From Paenibacillus_E sp964253085 (GTDB taxonomy: Bacteria; Bacillota; Bacilli; Paenibacillales; NBRC-103111), in contig NZ_CAXUQH020000001.1 in assembly GCF_964253085.1 (NCBI RefSeq), positions 6,138,001-6,202,000 of the forward strand: a stretch of 64,000 bases of DNA, in the 5' to 3' direction. Numbering within the stretch: the stretch's first letter is position 1; each line of letters begins with the position of its first letter. Positions 1-9,476 of the stretch are shown piece by piece. The notes beneath the pieces were generated by a model, which had not been told where the DNA came from, searched no databases, and saw nothing but the letters and a program-made list of their open reading frames with translations. A program made the position numbers and the translations under genes.

Positions 1-895
1 CCTCTCTTCGCCTTAAATAATATTGAGCAATTACTGCTATAACTAAGACAATGCCGAATTGAATTACGGCTACCGCTGAAGCAAATCCTTGTCGAAGTCC
101 TAAAGCACCAGGCGTACCTCCGAATGCGGCACGATATATTTCATAACCAAGTACACTTGTATTAAAGTTGCCTTGAGTCAGAACAAAAACGACATCATAT
201 GTTTGCAACGACCCAATAATGGCCAAAAGTAAATTCACAGTAGCCGTTGAAGCCAACATCGGCCAAGTGATATGTACAAAAGTTTGCCATGCTCTAGCGC
301 CATCAATGTGACCTGCTTCATAAAGATCACCTGGGATTGCTTGCAATCCCGCAAGAAAGATAACTACCGTATACCCTAACGAGCCCCAAATTTGTATAAA
401 GATAACGATGTAGAACGCCAAATCGTAAGATCCCAAAAAAGTTGAAGAGCTGCCAAACATTCCCCACAGCTTCTGAACCGGACCATCCATCGGATTAAAC
501 ATGAGCGACCAAACCAAGCCGAAGACGGTAACTCCCAACACGACTGGCATAAAGATAAGTGATCTGTAAAACAAATGGCCTTTTAATTTCGAATTAATAA
601 TGATAGCGAGAAAAAGCCCGAGAGCTGTCTGCAAGATCGTGACACTAAATGAAAAAATGACAGTTCTCTTGGCCGAAGCCAAATAAGCCGCTGTTCTGCC
701 TGAATGAAAAAATTCTTTGTAATTGTCGAGACCGATAAAATGCCACTTCACTCCTGCAACTCCCGAAATATCGGTAAATGAGTATATAACGCTAGCCATT
801 GAGGGTCCAAACGAAAATACAATGTAAATAATTAAGGCAGGTAACAGAAACCCATAAGGAGTCCATTTATGCCATTTTTTACCGAACGGATACAT
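1..895 (-). CDS. Sugar ABC transporter permease, MalF/UgpA type (cut by window edge)
   Basis: Integral membrane permease of a binding-protein-dependent sugar importer. I translated it by hand from an ATG at 895; AGGAG lies 8 bases upstream. The frame stays open to the left edge and already ends in a typical basic tail (YYLRRRE), so only the last few codons are likely missing. About six hydrophobic segments are visible. The cytoplasmic EAA loop that docks on the ATPase reads EAGHIDGARAWQTF. It lies 76 bases downstream of a solute-binding lipoprotein gene on the same strand, so the two form an operon. The second permease should follow beyond the edge. No ATPase gene is visible; such Paenibacillus systems often share an MsmX-type ATPase encoded elsewhere (inference). 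Confidence 0.9.
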   Translation of the reverse strand, partial: MYPFGKKWHKWTPYGFLLPALIIYIVFSFGPSMASVIYSFTDISGVAGVKWHFIGLDNYKEFFHSGRTAAYLASAKRTVIFSFSVTILQTALGLFLAIIINSKLKGHLFYRSLIFMPVVLGVTVFGLVWSLMFNPMDGPVQKLWGMFGSSSTFLGSYDLAFYIVIFIQIWGSLGYTVVIFLAGLQAIPGDLYEAGHIDGARAWQTFVHITWPMLASTATVNLLLAIIGSLQTYDVVFVLTQGNFNTSVLGYEIYRAAFGGTPGALGLRQGFASAVAVIQFGIVLVIAVIAQYYLRRRE

Positions 896-971
896 CTTCA
901 CAACTCCTGTCTAATGGTGAAAAATGGAGGTAGGTGCGAAAGCAGGACTACCCCCATGTGTTTGTCTTCAA

Positions 972-2339
972 TTATTTAGCGTTTTTCATTTCGACATCCC
1001 ATTCTTTTTGCATCTTTTGCATAATTTCTTCAGGAGTTTCCTTACCTGCCGGTTTTAGAAACTGAACAGGAGTTGGACTGCCCGTGTAATCGCCAGCTCC
1101 TTGTGGCGCTTGCCAAATAATATCCATAGCCAGTTTCAAACTGCTTGCAAGCGGAGCAACTTCCTGCATAAACGGATTCGTGAATTTGACATTTGGCTGA
1201 GTGGGCAAGAAACCAACTGTATTAATAAATTCGTTATAGATATCCGGTTGAGAGATAAATTCGAGATACTTTAATGCGGCATCTTTATTGGCCGATTTTG
1301 CGGCGACTAATAGAGACATGTCATATTTACCGAAGAAATTTTTATTATTCTCCGCTTTGTCGCTGGCTGGCATCGGGAAGTATCCAAATTTCAGATTCGG
1401 ATTCGCTTTCTCGATAGCACCTGAATTCCAAATCCCGTCAGGCATCATAGCCGCTTTACCCGTTGCGAACCGTCCAACGACCGAAGCATAGTCGATACCC
1501 ATAAAATCCTTCTCGGTATAGTTCAACATTTGTTGATATTTAGTAAATATCTCCGAGAATACCGGATCGGTAAACTTAGTTTCACCAGACCATAACTTCT
1601 TGTCTAATTGTTCAACATTAGGCTCAATAGCCTGAATAAATCCATTAGCTACCATTCCAAGCGGCCACACATCTTTGCCTGCGAGTGTGAACGGAGCAAC
1701 TCCGCTATCTTTAAGCTTCTTAGAGATGTCCATCATCTCAGGCCAAGTTGTTGGTACCTTTAAGCCATTTTTCTCAAACAATTCCTTGTTGTAAAATACG
1801 CCTGTGTAAGTAACGGTCCCGATATCGACACCCCAAACTTTATCCTTGTATGTAGTGGCATTTTTCAAAGCTTCTGGGAAGTAATTATTCAAGTAAGGTT
1901 TTCCCGTCAAATCCTCAATCAAGCCGGCATCGATGTATTGCTGCAGCGGAGGAACGGCTGCGCCTTTATGCCAATCTTTTTTCGGGTTGATCGCGAAATC
2001 CGTTATGATATCCGCATCGTTAGCGTTTAAGCGGGTTTGCAGTAATGTTTGATATGCGGCGTCCGGTTTTGAAGTATCTAACGTAATTGTAATGTTTGGA
2101 TATTTCGCATGAAACTTTTCGTTGACTTTCGTCAAAGCCGCAATGTTCGTTGGCTGTTCCCATGTAGCCAGTTTCAACGTGATCGGTTTTTCTGCTTTTG
2201 CTGTTTGCGCAGAAGTGGTGCTTTGATTATCTTTTGGTTTACTGTCTGTCGTTGCCGTATTGCCGCCGCATGCCGTGAAAACAAGTGCCATTGAACAGGT
2301 AGTCAATACAGTTAATCCTTTTTTGCCAAGCAGACGCAT
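972..2339 (-). CDS. Sugar ABC transporter solute-binding lipoprotein
   Basis: Extracellular sugar-binding protein (family 1) of the importer whose permease follows. The 455-residue product starts with a basic, hydrophobic signal peptide and a lipobox (VFTAC) whose Cys24 would be lipidated. A Thr/Ser/Lys-rich tether follows, then the two-lobed binding fold, with typical motifs such as YNKELFEKNGLKVPTTWPEM and a GKAAMMPDGIW segment. The length fits the family (420-460). It is the first gene of its operon; a weak cre-like sequence lies just upstream at 2368-2381. The ligand cannot be read from sequence. The surrounding glucanases and xylanase suggest a plant-wall oligosaccharide (inference). Confidence 0.93.
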   Translation of the reverse strand: MRLLGKKGLTVLTTCSMALVFTACGGNTATTDSKPKDNQSTTSAQTAKAEKPITLKLATWEQPTNIAALTKVNEKFHAKYPNITITLDTSKPDAAYQTLLQTRLNANDADIITDFAINPKKDWHKGAAVPPLQQYIDAGLIEDLTGKPYLNNYFPEALKNATTYKDKVWGVDIGTVTYTGVFYNKELFEKNGLKVPTTWPEMMDISKKLKDSGVAPFTLAGKDVWPLGMVANGFIQAIEPNVEQLDKKLWSGETKFTDPVFSEIFTKYQQMLNYTEKDFMGIDYASVVGRFATGKAAMMPDGIWNSGAIEKANPNLKFGYFPMPASDKAENNKNFFGKYDMSLLVAAKSANKDAALKYLEFISQPDIYNEFINTVGFLPTQPNVKFTNPFMQEVAPLASSLKLAMDIIWQAPQGAGDYTGSPTPVQFLKPAGKETPEEIMQKMQKEWDVEMKNAK

Positions 2340-2367
2340 TGATAGTCCCCCTAAATAAGTAGTTGTA

Positions 2368-2381
2368 TGTAACCGGTACCG
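2368..2381 (-). promoter_or_regulatory. Weak cre-like CcpA site upstream of solute-binding protein gene
   Basis: TGTAACCGGTACCG fits the CcpA operator consensus TGWAANCGNTNWCA at 12 of 14 positions. It ends 29 bases upstream of the start codon at 2339. It is the weakest of the upstream cre-like sites and is mainly credible because better matches stand in the same place before other importer genes here. Confidence 0.35.
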
Positions 2382-2520
2382 TTGTTACTCCTTTATTATA
2401 AATTTGAGAGAATAGGCCTTAAATAACAAATCGACAGCATTGATAACAAAAAAGCAATATACGAGCTATTCACTACAAAATTAGTATCGGATTGGGTCGG
2501 AAATAATGAGTTTATGATAT

Positions 2521-2543
2521 AAAAAAACGGGGAGAGTCCCCCG
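2521..2543 (-). terminator. Rho-independent terminator of the laminarinase gene
   Basis: On the minus strand CGGGG, a 6-base loop and CCCCG are followed directly by seven T. It lies 64 bases past the stop codon of the SLH laminarinase gene and upstream of the next transcript. Confidence 0.8.
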
Positions 2544-2606
2544 GTTCGCGAATATATAGTACAAGCATTCACGTGACCTTCCATACTCTCTCCCGCTTTT
2601 AACAAA

Positions 2607-5600
2607 TCAAGGGGTAATCGCGCCGTCATTGACTAAGATAATGTCGTCGATAAATACGCTTAAGTCCCCGGCATTGCCTCCGGCAATATTCCCAAGCTCA
2701 AAGCTCACTCGTCCTTTATCCGTAGTATCCTTGTCATCAATAAAGGTAAACGTATATGTCTGATCGGTCGTACCCAAATCAATGATTTTACTGCCATAAC
2801 CATGCCATTCGTAGTTATGGGCGGCATCATCCGACCAACCGATACTGATGTTCATCTTACGCGGTGTTGTCGAATGCGCCTTGAATGACAGCGTGTATTG
2901 GTTGCCATTTTTATAACCGACTCCCTCATAGTAAACTTGGCGCTGCCAGGATTCTGTCCCGACAGTTCCGACATCGGCCCTCAGCGAACCGTTATCATTG
3001 GAGATGGCAAGCTGGCCACTATCTTGCGAGAATAATGTCCAACCCGATAAGCCCGAAGCAAAATCGCCATTGGGAATCAAATTCGCCTTTTGTGACATTA
3101 CCTGCACCAGAGAAACATTGTCCAGATAAACGGAATGAGTGACAGAAATATCGCCGAGTTTGCCTACACTAAATAGAAGTACTGCGTCCGGATCATCGGC
3201 TGTCATCGTGAATACTTTCTCGAAATGCTGCTTATTGCCAGTTAAACTTACTGTTTGATCCATATAAGGCGTATATGGAGCCTCTTTTAACTGTACGATT
3301 CCTTTCATATCCCTCGAAACTGACGCTGAAGCATCAAAACTGAAACGATACGTCTTTCCGTTCGCAAGCGCCTTATTTGCTGTTTGTTTAACTTGGATAT
3401 CGTATTCGTTCGCGCCAGGTCCATCAATATCCACGCTTAATTCCCCATTGGCTGCAGAAATTGCGGTGGACTGCACGCCAGCGTCTCCTGAATTTTTCAA
3501 AAGTGTCCATCCACTTGTATCGTTGCTGCTGAAATCCCCGTTTTGAATCATTTCCCGAGAGAAGTCGATCCATACGGTGTTATAATCCTGCCCTGCCAAA
3601 CGCAAGTAATAGGTTCCTGCTTGCAGATCAAACTGTTCGATATAAATCGTTTTATACGATTGCCCGCCCCCAGTATTGCCAACGGCAACTGAGGTCGATT
3701 TCACTTCATGCAAGGATTCGTCCAGAACCGTAAAGTTCAATGCGGAGTCGTCTTTAACGCTTGAGACCCTTACTGAAGGCACAAAACGTCCTGGCTGCAC
3801 GATGCTGATTTTGTAATCGGCGTAATTGCCTTGGGCCATTCCTGTAACGTCTTTACCGCCCTCTCCACTTGCTTCTAACGTTGTTCCTCGCGTTTCCCAA
3901 TATTGGTCTGCCGAAATATGAACATAATCATTCACTGTGGAGGGATCATTACGTTTAATCAAACGTACATTATCCAATACAATTGTTCCCGTGTCGCCGC
4001 CTAAAAGAAACTTCAGGTTAGAATCAGTTTGTGTATCAATTACCGTAAAATGTTTGGTATAAGTATTCATGGTATCAGTCAGATTCACGGTCGATCCTCC
4101 CGTATAGGTTACACCGCCACTCACACCTGTATCGAGACCGACTGCGATAGAACGGTTGTGATCTGCCTTAGCATCAAACGTTAACGTATACGTAGCCCCT
4201 TTGGCTAGCACAAGCCCTGATTGCGACAAATAAACACTCTCAGGAGTAGTACCAGCATTTGCTGCGGTTACATTAAGCTTACGATCCATCATGTAGGTAG
4301 AAGGTACAAGATCATTGCTTACCGAAGCCGATGCAACTGCCCCTACAGCTTTTGTAATATTCCAGAACGCCATTCTGTCACTGCCTTGATCGAATCCGCC
4401 GTTAAAGACCAGATTGCCGTCGCTAAGCGGCTGTCTTACCTTTGGCGGCTCCGGAATCCACGGAATCTCAACCACCCTTACGTTTGTAAAATAAACGGTC
4501 GCAGTAGACGACTTACCGAGATTGAACTCGAAACGGGTATTGTTATCAGTCTTACTCTTCATATTGAAGGAGTACTCGTAGGACTGCCATTGATCGGTAA
4601 GTTGTGCAGTCACTTCTCCCGAATAAGGCGTCCAACTTCCCTGATATTGCGACACCTTCGACATGATCGAACGAGGCGCATCCGCCTTGGCATCGTAAGT
4701 GACCTTATATGCCTTACCTTGTTCCAACATGAGAGGCATTTGCGTTAGTTGAATCGAATAAAGTTGGTCGCCTGCATTCGTAACAGTGACTTTCGCTACA
4801 TTTCCTTTGACTGGATCTTGGACGATACTAACATTCCCATCACCATTGACGTTCTTAAGGAACTGCCATTTGTGAGGAACGCCATTATCGTCAATCTCCC
4901 CATCGAATTTGTAGTTCCAAATTTGATTCCCGTCCGGCATCGGATCACGTTGCGGCACATTGATACTTGATGATTCTGGGCGCTTTCCAGTCACGTCAGG
5001 CAATTTATCCAAATCTTTGTACTTATAGGCACGGACATAATCGACATACATTTTATCGGACTTGAAATCGCCCTTCGGATTTCCCGGCATATCGCCACCG
5101 ACAGCCAGATTCAGAATCATGTAGAAAGGCCGATCGAAAGGCGCAGGATACGTATAATTTTCTGCCTGCCCGTCACCCCTTGAACCCCAATCACTGGTTT
5201 CATGGAACTTATGTCCGTCCACAAACCAACTGATTTTCCCAGGCAGCCATTCCACCGAAAACACGTGATAATCGTCGGCAAACGTCTGTCCTTGCGGCAG
5301 TAAATAATGATTATATTGCTGCTCGTGAGGATTACCGTAGTGAATGGTGCCTTGTACCTTCCTCGGGTACACATCCGCATTAGTGGGATCAGAGGCTAAT
5401 GGCCCCGTAAGCTCCATCATGTCAATTTCTCCGGAGCCTGGCCATGGTCCATATTGCTTGAGATCATCTGTAGGCATCATCCAAATGGCAGGCCACATGC
5501 CTTGCTGAATAGGCAATTTGGCGCGAACTTCGAACTTTCCATACGTCCAATCGCCTTTCATTTGGGAGGTCAGCTTACCCGACGTAAAGTCACGGCCCGA

Positions 5601-6986
5601 GTGAGATTCTTTTTTTGCTTCTAGAACAAGTACGTTTTCGTTACCGTCATTCTCAATGCTTGCATTGTTAGGACTATAATATTCCAACTCATTATTGTAG
5701 ACTGTTCCAGTATCCTGAACGTTCCATTTGCTCGTATCGATTGTATTGCCGTTAAACTCGTCATTCCAAATCAATTGCCAAGGATTTTCTTGCGAAGAAT
5801 TACTTGAATTGCTTGAATTGCTTGATGAACTGGTTGGCGTACCAGGCTTAACTCCTGAATTTTCGGGCAAATTAAGATCGTCGCCTTTGCTCACCGGTTT
5901 ATCGTTAACCGTAACACCGTTAGCTCCTACTTCCAGACGCTCGATTGTTCCTTTATTTACGATCTTGGAGCCGTGCGCCTCTTCCCCAAGCCGCACTCCC
6001 TTCACTGTGGAACCAGAAGACAGCTCCACAATAGCTGGGTGATTGACCTCGACGAATTTAGCCGAGGAATTGTCATTTAAAGCAAACCTTACCAGATTAT
6101 TCTTCTTATTCAGGACCACGAGAGACAGATTCGACTTATTAAATATGACGGAATGTGTGCCGCCTCCATTAATAAATGTGTCGCCTGCAACCGTAATGTT
6201 GCTGAACGTTACCTCTCCATCGCCTACTCCTTCTGTAACATAAAGATTGCCGTCGATTTTCACATCTAGCAGTGACGTTCCAGGCTTATTGACGATTACA
6301 TTTCCTTTAATTTCCTTTGTCTTGGTATCACCAAAATCCGGGCTCATCCAGACAATCATGCGACCCAGCAACTCGACGGTTTCAGCACGCGTCATTGCAC
6401 GTTTTGGCTGCAAATTCAGCCCGTTGTCCCCTGTTAAATATCCCTCCGAGATTAGACTGCTCATAGCGGACTTGGCATAATCATCGATTTCTGCAGCATC
6501 ATGGAAACGTGATATCGAATCATTGGTACGACTGCTAATTTGAAATGCCCGGGTTAACAAAAGTACGGCATCCTGGCGCTGAATCTGCTCATTTGGAAGA
6601 AACCTTCCGTCCGGATACCCTTGGATCAGTCCAGCATTCGTCGCTTTGGAAACGGCTTCCTTATACCAATCAGAAGATTTTACATCCGTAAACGATGACG
6701 GTCCATCACTCTCATATCGGAAAACGCGGTTAAGGAACGTAACAAATTCAGCGCGCGTTACCGGCTCGTCCGGATGAAACTCTTGATCCTCGTAACCGGT
6801 TACAATACCAGCCTGAGCAAATTTAGCAACAGCAAGATTCGCCCAGTGGCCATTCATGTCCTCGAAATTAACAGCCATTGAGGATGGCTTTTCTTCTGCA
6901 GAAGCAGCCACTACAGGCGCTGCCGAAGAGAAGAACGGGACAACAAGACTAAGGCTTAAAAGTGTAGAACATACTTTCCGATACAC
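2607..6986 (-). CDS. Cell-surface GH16 endo-beta-1,3-glucanase (laminarinase) with SLH and CBM modules
   Basis: Secreted, wall-anchored enzyme expected to cut beta-1,3 (laminarin, curdlan) or mixed-linked beta-glucan. I chose the GTG at 6986 because AGGAGG precedes it by 7 bases and a signal peptide follows at once; the longer frame adds 30 unlikely residues. The product has 1459 residues. Order: signal peptide (1-30); three SLH repeats (about 40-215); a beta-helix-like region (about 225-365) placed like CBM54; a Ser/Asn linker (about 385-400); GH16 domain (about 402-660) with GEIDMMEL, giving nucleophile Glu520 and acid/base Glu525; then four CBM4/9-type modules with a CBM6-like module between the second and third. 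This resembles Clostridium thermocellum Lic16A and Paenibacillus LamA. Single-gene transcript with its own terminator. Confidence 0.93.
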   Translation of the reverse strand: MYRKVCSTLLSLSLVVPFFSSAAPVVAASAEEKPSSMAVNFEDMNGHWANLAVAKFAQAGIVTGYEDQEFHPDEPVTRAEFVTFLNRVFRYESDGPSSFTDVKSSDWYKEAVSKATNAGLIQGYPDGRFLPNEQIQRQDAVLLLTRAFQISSRTNDSISRFHDAAEIDDYAKSAMSSLISEGYLTGDNGLNLQPKRAMTRAETVELLGRMIVWMSPDFGDTKTKEIKGNVIVNKPGTSLLDVKIDGNLYVTEGVGDGEVTFSNITVAGDTFINGGGTHSVIFNKSNLSLVVLNKKNNLVRFALNDNSSAKFVEVNHPAIVELSSGSTVKGVRLGEEAHGSKIVNKGTIERLEVGANGVTVNDKPVSKGDDLNLPENSGVKPGTPTSSSSNSSNSSNSSQENPWQLIWNDEFNGNTIDTSKWNVQDTGTVYNNELEYYSPNNASIENDGNENVLVLEAKKESHSGRDFTSGKLTSQMKGDWTYGKFEVRAKLPIQQGMWPAIWMMPTDDLKQYGPWPGSGEIDMMELTGPLASDPTNADVYPRKVQGTIHYGNPHEQQYNHYLLPQGQTFADDYHVFSVEWLPGKISWFVDGHKFHETSDWGSRGDGQAENYTYPAPFDRPFYMILNLAVGGDMPGNPKGDFKSDKMYVDYVRAYKYKDLDKLPDVTGKRPESSSINVPQRDPMPDGNQIWNYKFDGEIDDNGVPHKWQFLKNVNGDGNVSIVQDPVKGNVAKVTVTNAGDQLYSIQLTQMPLMLEQGKAYKVTYDAKADAPRSIMSKVSQYQGSWTPYSGEVTAQLTDQWQSYEYSFNMKSKTDNNTRFEFNLGKSSTATVYFTNVRVVEIPWIPEPPKVRQPLSDGNLVFNGGFDQGSDRMAFWNITKAVGAVASASVSNDLVPSTYMMDRKLNVTAANAGTTPESVYLSQSGLVLAKGATYTLTFDAKADHNRSIAVGLDTGVSGGVTYTGGSTVNLTDTMNTYTKHFTVIDTQTDSNLKFLLGGDTGTIVLDNVRLIKRNDPSTVNDYVHISADQYWETRGTTLEASGEGGKDVTGMAQGNYADYKISIVQPGRFVPSVRVSSVKDDSALNFTVLDESLHEVKSTSVAVGNTGGGQSYKTIYIEQFDLQAGTYYLRLAGQDYNTVWIDFSREMIQNGDFSSNDTSGWTLLKNSGDAGVQSTAISAANGELSVDIDGPGANEYDIQVKQTANKALANGKTYRFSFDASASVSRDMKGIVQLKEAPYTPYMDQTVSLTGNKQHFEKVFTMTADDPDAVLLFSVGKLGDISVTHSVYLDNVSLVQVMSQKANLIPNGDFASGLSGWTLFSQDSGQLAISNDNGSLRADVGTVGTESWQRQVYYEGVGYKNGNQYTLSFKAHSTTPRKMNISIGWSDDAAHNYEWHGYGSKIIDLGTTDQTYTFTFIDDKDTTDKGRVSFELGNIAGGNAGDLSVFIDDIILVNDGAITP
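5793..5831 (-). repeat. Short in-frame tandem repeat coding a Ser/Asn linker
   Basis: A 9-base unit is repeated here in the laminarinase gene and encodes the flexible Ser-Asn-Ser linker between the beta-helix region and the GH16 domain. Such units can change copy number and so linker length. Confidence 0.7.
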
Positions 6987-7468
6987 GTTGACTCCTCCTA
7001 TTAACGATAGTTGGTAAAGCGGGCTACGATGGGCTGTTTTCATTATAGGCTTGGCCCTTGCCGCCAGAAATACCAAATCATTAATATGGATAACAAATAT
7101 TAAATGTGGAGTCGACTACTAACTTTTTTTGACACTTCAAAAAGGAATTTTTAAACAAATTGGCTCTAACCATTTTCTAAATGAAGAACGTTAGTGATTC
7201 AAATTATTATTCGAGGCTCCCAGCTGCACTTTTCCGTGAATTTACGATTTCATGGAGACAGCTCGGGGGGGGGAGCAGATCACCGAGGAAGTGAACCGGT
7301 GGTACGACGGGTGAAATAAATGCGAATGGCTGCCGATGAATTAGATCATCGGCAGCCATTCTGTTGTACGCCCGGCATAATGGGTCATCTAATGAAAGTC
7401 CGGCGGATACTCGCAAGCGCTTACAAAAAGCTGGCAGGATGGATGACTTTTTCAGCGATAAGTCAATA
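6987..7468. other. Gene-free stretch between laminarinase and lichenase genes
   Basis: I found no credible gene in these 482 bases. They hold the laminarinase promoter region, a run of nine G at 7265-7273 inside a small palindrome (GCTC/GAGC), the lichenase terminator at 7324-7361 and a weak cre-like sequence at 7412-7425 (12 of 14 on the minus strand). That last site is about 425 bases from the laminarinase start, which is far for a direct operator. Confidence 0.6.
7324..7361 (-). terminator. Strong hairpin downstream of the lichenase gene
   Basis: A perfect 16-base-pair stem (7324-7339 with 7346-7361) with a 6-base loop. On the minus strand it is followed by a T-rich but broken tract. It lies 108 bases past the lichenase stop codon and most likely ends that transcript or protects its 3' end. 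Confidence 0.65.
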
Positions 7469-8179
7469 TTAATTACTCGTATACTTTACCCAATCGTAGT
7501 AAGCAGATAGAGGATTTTTACCGTCATAAGTCCCGAGCCAGGAATCCACTCCCGTGCCATTCCATATATTCATCATGATCTTGCCCGGTGTCTGTGGAAT
7601 GTTGGAGGTGGCTGTATGCTTCAAAACGCCATCCACATACCATTTAATAGAGCCTGCCTGCCAATCGAATGCGTACGTATGAAATCCTTGAGAAGCATCG
7701 AAGCCGAGGTCAACGACCTTCTCATGGCCGCCCACACCATTCGTGTAGTAATTAAACTGCACTTTCGTTGTATCCTTGCCAATGAATTCGATGTCGATCT
7801 CATCCCACTGTGTACCATCGCTCGGACCGGTATAAGTGAAGAATGAGGAGACAATACCCACATTCTTAGCAGGCTTCATGTTGACCTCATATTTACCATA
7901 GCCATATTTGTTCGTGGAACGGTATTCGCCACAGTCGAATTTGTTGTAAGATGGACTGGTGATCTTTAGTTCCAATTGTCCGCTGCTAGTGAAATTGGCA
8001 TTATTTCCTCTCCATGTACAATTAAACATGGAACCGTTGGAGTAATTATTTGCTTTTTCCCAAGTGCTTGGATTGTGATAAGTGAGCGGTTCCCAGAACT
8101 CCCACGCTGCTGATGCGGACGTTACCAGACTAAGCGATAAAATCACTCCGATATGTGCAAGCATCCATTTCTTCTTCAT
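7469..8179 (-). CDS. bglS: Secreted GH16 lichenase (endo-beta-1,3-1,4-glucanase)
   Basis: Extracellular licheninase that cuts beta-1,4 bonds next to beta-1,3 bonds in lichenan and cereal beta-glucan. The 236-residue product has a signal peptide ending near SASAA (about residue 24) and a single GH16 domain, the usual size for Bacillus and Paenibacillus lichenases. The catalytic motif is WDEIDIEF: Glu127 nucleophile, Asp129 helper, Glu131 acid/base. Other family marks are YYTNG, HTYAFDW and the end SAYYDWVKY. No accessory module is present, in contrast to the large GH16 protein next door. It has its own promoter region with a good cre-like site at 8240-8253. Confidence 0.96.
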   Translation of the reverse strand: MKKKWMLAHIGVILSLSLVTSASAAWEFWEPLTYHNPSTWEKANNYSNGSMFNCTWRGNNANFTSSGQLELKITSPSYNKFDCGEYRSTNKYGYGKYEVNMKPAKNVGIVSSFFTYTGPSDGTQWDEIDIEFIGKDTTKVQFNYYTNGVGGHEKVVDLGFDASQGFHTYAFDWQAGSIKWYVDGVLKHTATSNIPQTPGKIMMNIWNGTGVDSWLGTYDGKNPLSAYYDWVKYTSN

Positions 8180-8239
8180 AAACCTACCTCCTGCTTTATA
8201 GTTTGTTTGTTACGTCTCTATGTTATCAGGCACCCCAAA

Positions 8240-8253
8240 TGTAAGCGATACCA
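8240..8253 (+). promoter_or_regulatory. cre-like CcpA site upstream of the lichenase gene
   Basis: TGTAAGCGATACCA matches the cre consensus at 13 of 14 positions and lies 61 bases upstream of the lichenase start codon. The remaining bases of the 8180-8470 gap show no gene; they are the lichenase leader and the 3' side of the next lipoprotein gene. Confidence 0.6.
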
Positions 8254-8470
8254 ATTAATTAATATTAATACCAAGATGATAACCATTTTACTTAAATTGA
8301 GTGAGCTGATAGACGCTATCGTCCACCAACTGAGTAAGCGAAATATTCAAGTGATTGGCCGTCGACTAGAAAAATCGTCCGTTCAGGCATAGCGTTTAAC
8401 TATGATCCTCTATCTGCTCTCAGCCGTTTGATTCTCACTTCAAGTCATACTTGGTACGCCTTGTTCCCGA

Positions 8471-9310
8471 TTACTCGCCTCGACACACACGAAAACCTTG
8501 ATCAGGGCCAAAACCACTTGCCTCGAACTTGCCTCGAAAAGATAACTGGCTGTTGCTGACATCGCCAATCCAACCGCCGCCCTTCGCAACCCGGTAAGAC
8601 CCGCTATTACTATCCAAGTCTCCGTACCAGTTCCAGCTCCATTCCCTTACATTACCTGACATATCGTAAAGTCCTAACTCGTTGGGTTTCTTGTCACCGA
8701 TAGATTTTGTTTTATTATGGTTACTTTCTATCGCAGGCCAGTTCCAATCACCTGATAAGTATTTATCTCCAGCGTTTTTCCAATACCATGCTACTTCATC
8801 TGCATTATTGCTTCCGCTGTAAGTGTAACTCTTGCTCATTTGACCTCCACCTGCAGCATATTCCCACTCCGCTTCTGTCGGCAATCGGTAACCATTAGCT
8901 TCCGCATTAATCGTTACTGTCCATTTTATATTATCGTTATCACTCTTATTATTCGAGTCAATTTTATTCTTGTCTATATTGTAATACAGTTTTAAGCCCT
9001 CTTTTATACTTCTTTTATTACAGTACTCAACAACGTCATACCAGCTTACCATTTCTACCGGCAAATTGTTGCCTTTGAATTCGGAGGGATTACTTCCCAT
9101 TACCTCAATCCACTCTTTTTGAGTTACCTCATATTTGCCGATATAAAAGTCCGATATTTTTACACTTTTTCCATAGTAGTTGGACTTTGTGTTCATAAAA
9201 GTCCCGCCTTTGACGAGTATAAAGTTATCATTCTTTTCAGATTTTTCTTGCGAACAAGCGCTGACAACAACCAACATTCCCATTAAAAAGAAAATTAATA
9301 GCTTTCTCAT
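8471..9310 (-). CDS. Lipoprotein with SUMF1/FGE-like (C-type lectin fold) domain, probably not a true formylglycine enzyme
   Basis: A 279-residue exported lipoprotein: signal peptide, lipobox VVSAC with Cys19, a short charged tether, then one SUMF1-type domain covering nearly the whole protein. Family marks are GGTFMNT, EVTQKEW, PVEMVSWYDVVEYCN, YRLPTEAEWEYAA, GLYDMSGNVREW and GFRVCRGE. True formylglycine-generating enzymes use a pair of cysteines in the C-terminal core. The matching stretch here (VAKGGGWIGDVSNSQLSFR) has no cysteine, and no sulfatase gene is nearby. A binding or scaffold role outside the membrane is therefore more likely than sulfatase activation (inference). It sits between the lichenase and xylanase genes on the same strand. 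Confidence 0.8.
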   Translation of the reverse strand: MRKLLIFFLMGMLVVVSACSQEKSEKNDNFILVKGGTFMNTKSNYYGKSVKISDFYIGKYEVTQKEWIEVMGSNPSEFKGNNLPVEMVSWYDVVEYCNKRSIKEGLKLYYNIDKNKIDSNNKSDNDNIKWTVTINAEANGYRLPTEAEWEYAAGGGQMSKSYTYSGSNNADEVAWYWKNAGDKYLSGDWNWPAIESNHNKTKSIGDKKPNELGLYDMSGNVREWSWNWYGDLDSNSGSYRVAKGGGWIGDVSNSQLSFRGKFEASGFGPDQGFRVCRGE

Positions 9311-9436
9311 AGATATATCTCCTTTAAACTGATAGGAAAAAGGGGTCGGTTCCCTCCATAATAAATATGGTTTCAGATAAGCTCAAAACCCGCTTATCCG
9401 CGAAGACGTTCCCGTCCGCGCCCCTTCACTCTTCTG

Positions 9437-9464
9437 AAAGGTAATATTCAAGTAGTATGTAGGT
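9437..9464 (-). repeat. Left arm of a 27-28 base inverted repeat flanking the xylanase gene
   Basis: The reverse complement of this stretch is repeated at 10267-10295 with one substitution and one inserted C. It begins 127 bases beyond the xylanase stop codon. See the matching arm and the finding on a possible cassette. Confidence 0.85.
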
Positions 9465-9476
9465 TAGACATATATA

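Noticed and set aside
4221..4748. A 175-codon open frame antisense to the laminarinase gene
   Set aside because: The opposite strand encodes clear CBM4/9 modules; this frame has no recognisable features.
7265..7273. Run of nine G as a phase-variation tract
   Set aside because: It is not inside a gene or between promoter elements that I can identify, so there is nothing for it to switch.
8471..9310. Annotation as a sulfatase-activating formylglycine-generating enzyme
   Set aside because: The catalytic cysteine pair is not seen and no sulfatase gene is nearby; only the fold is supported.
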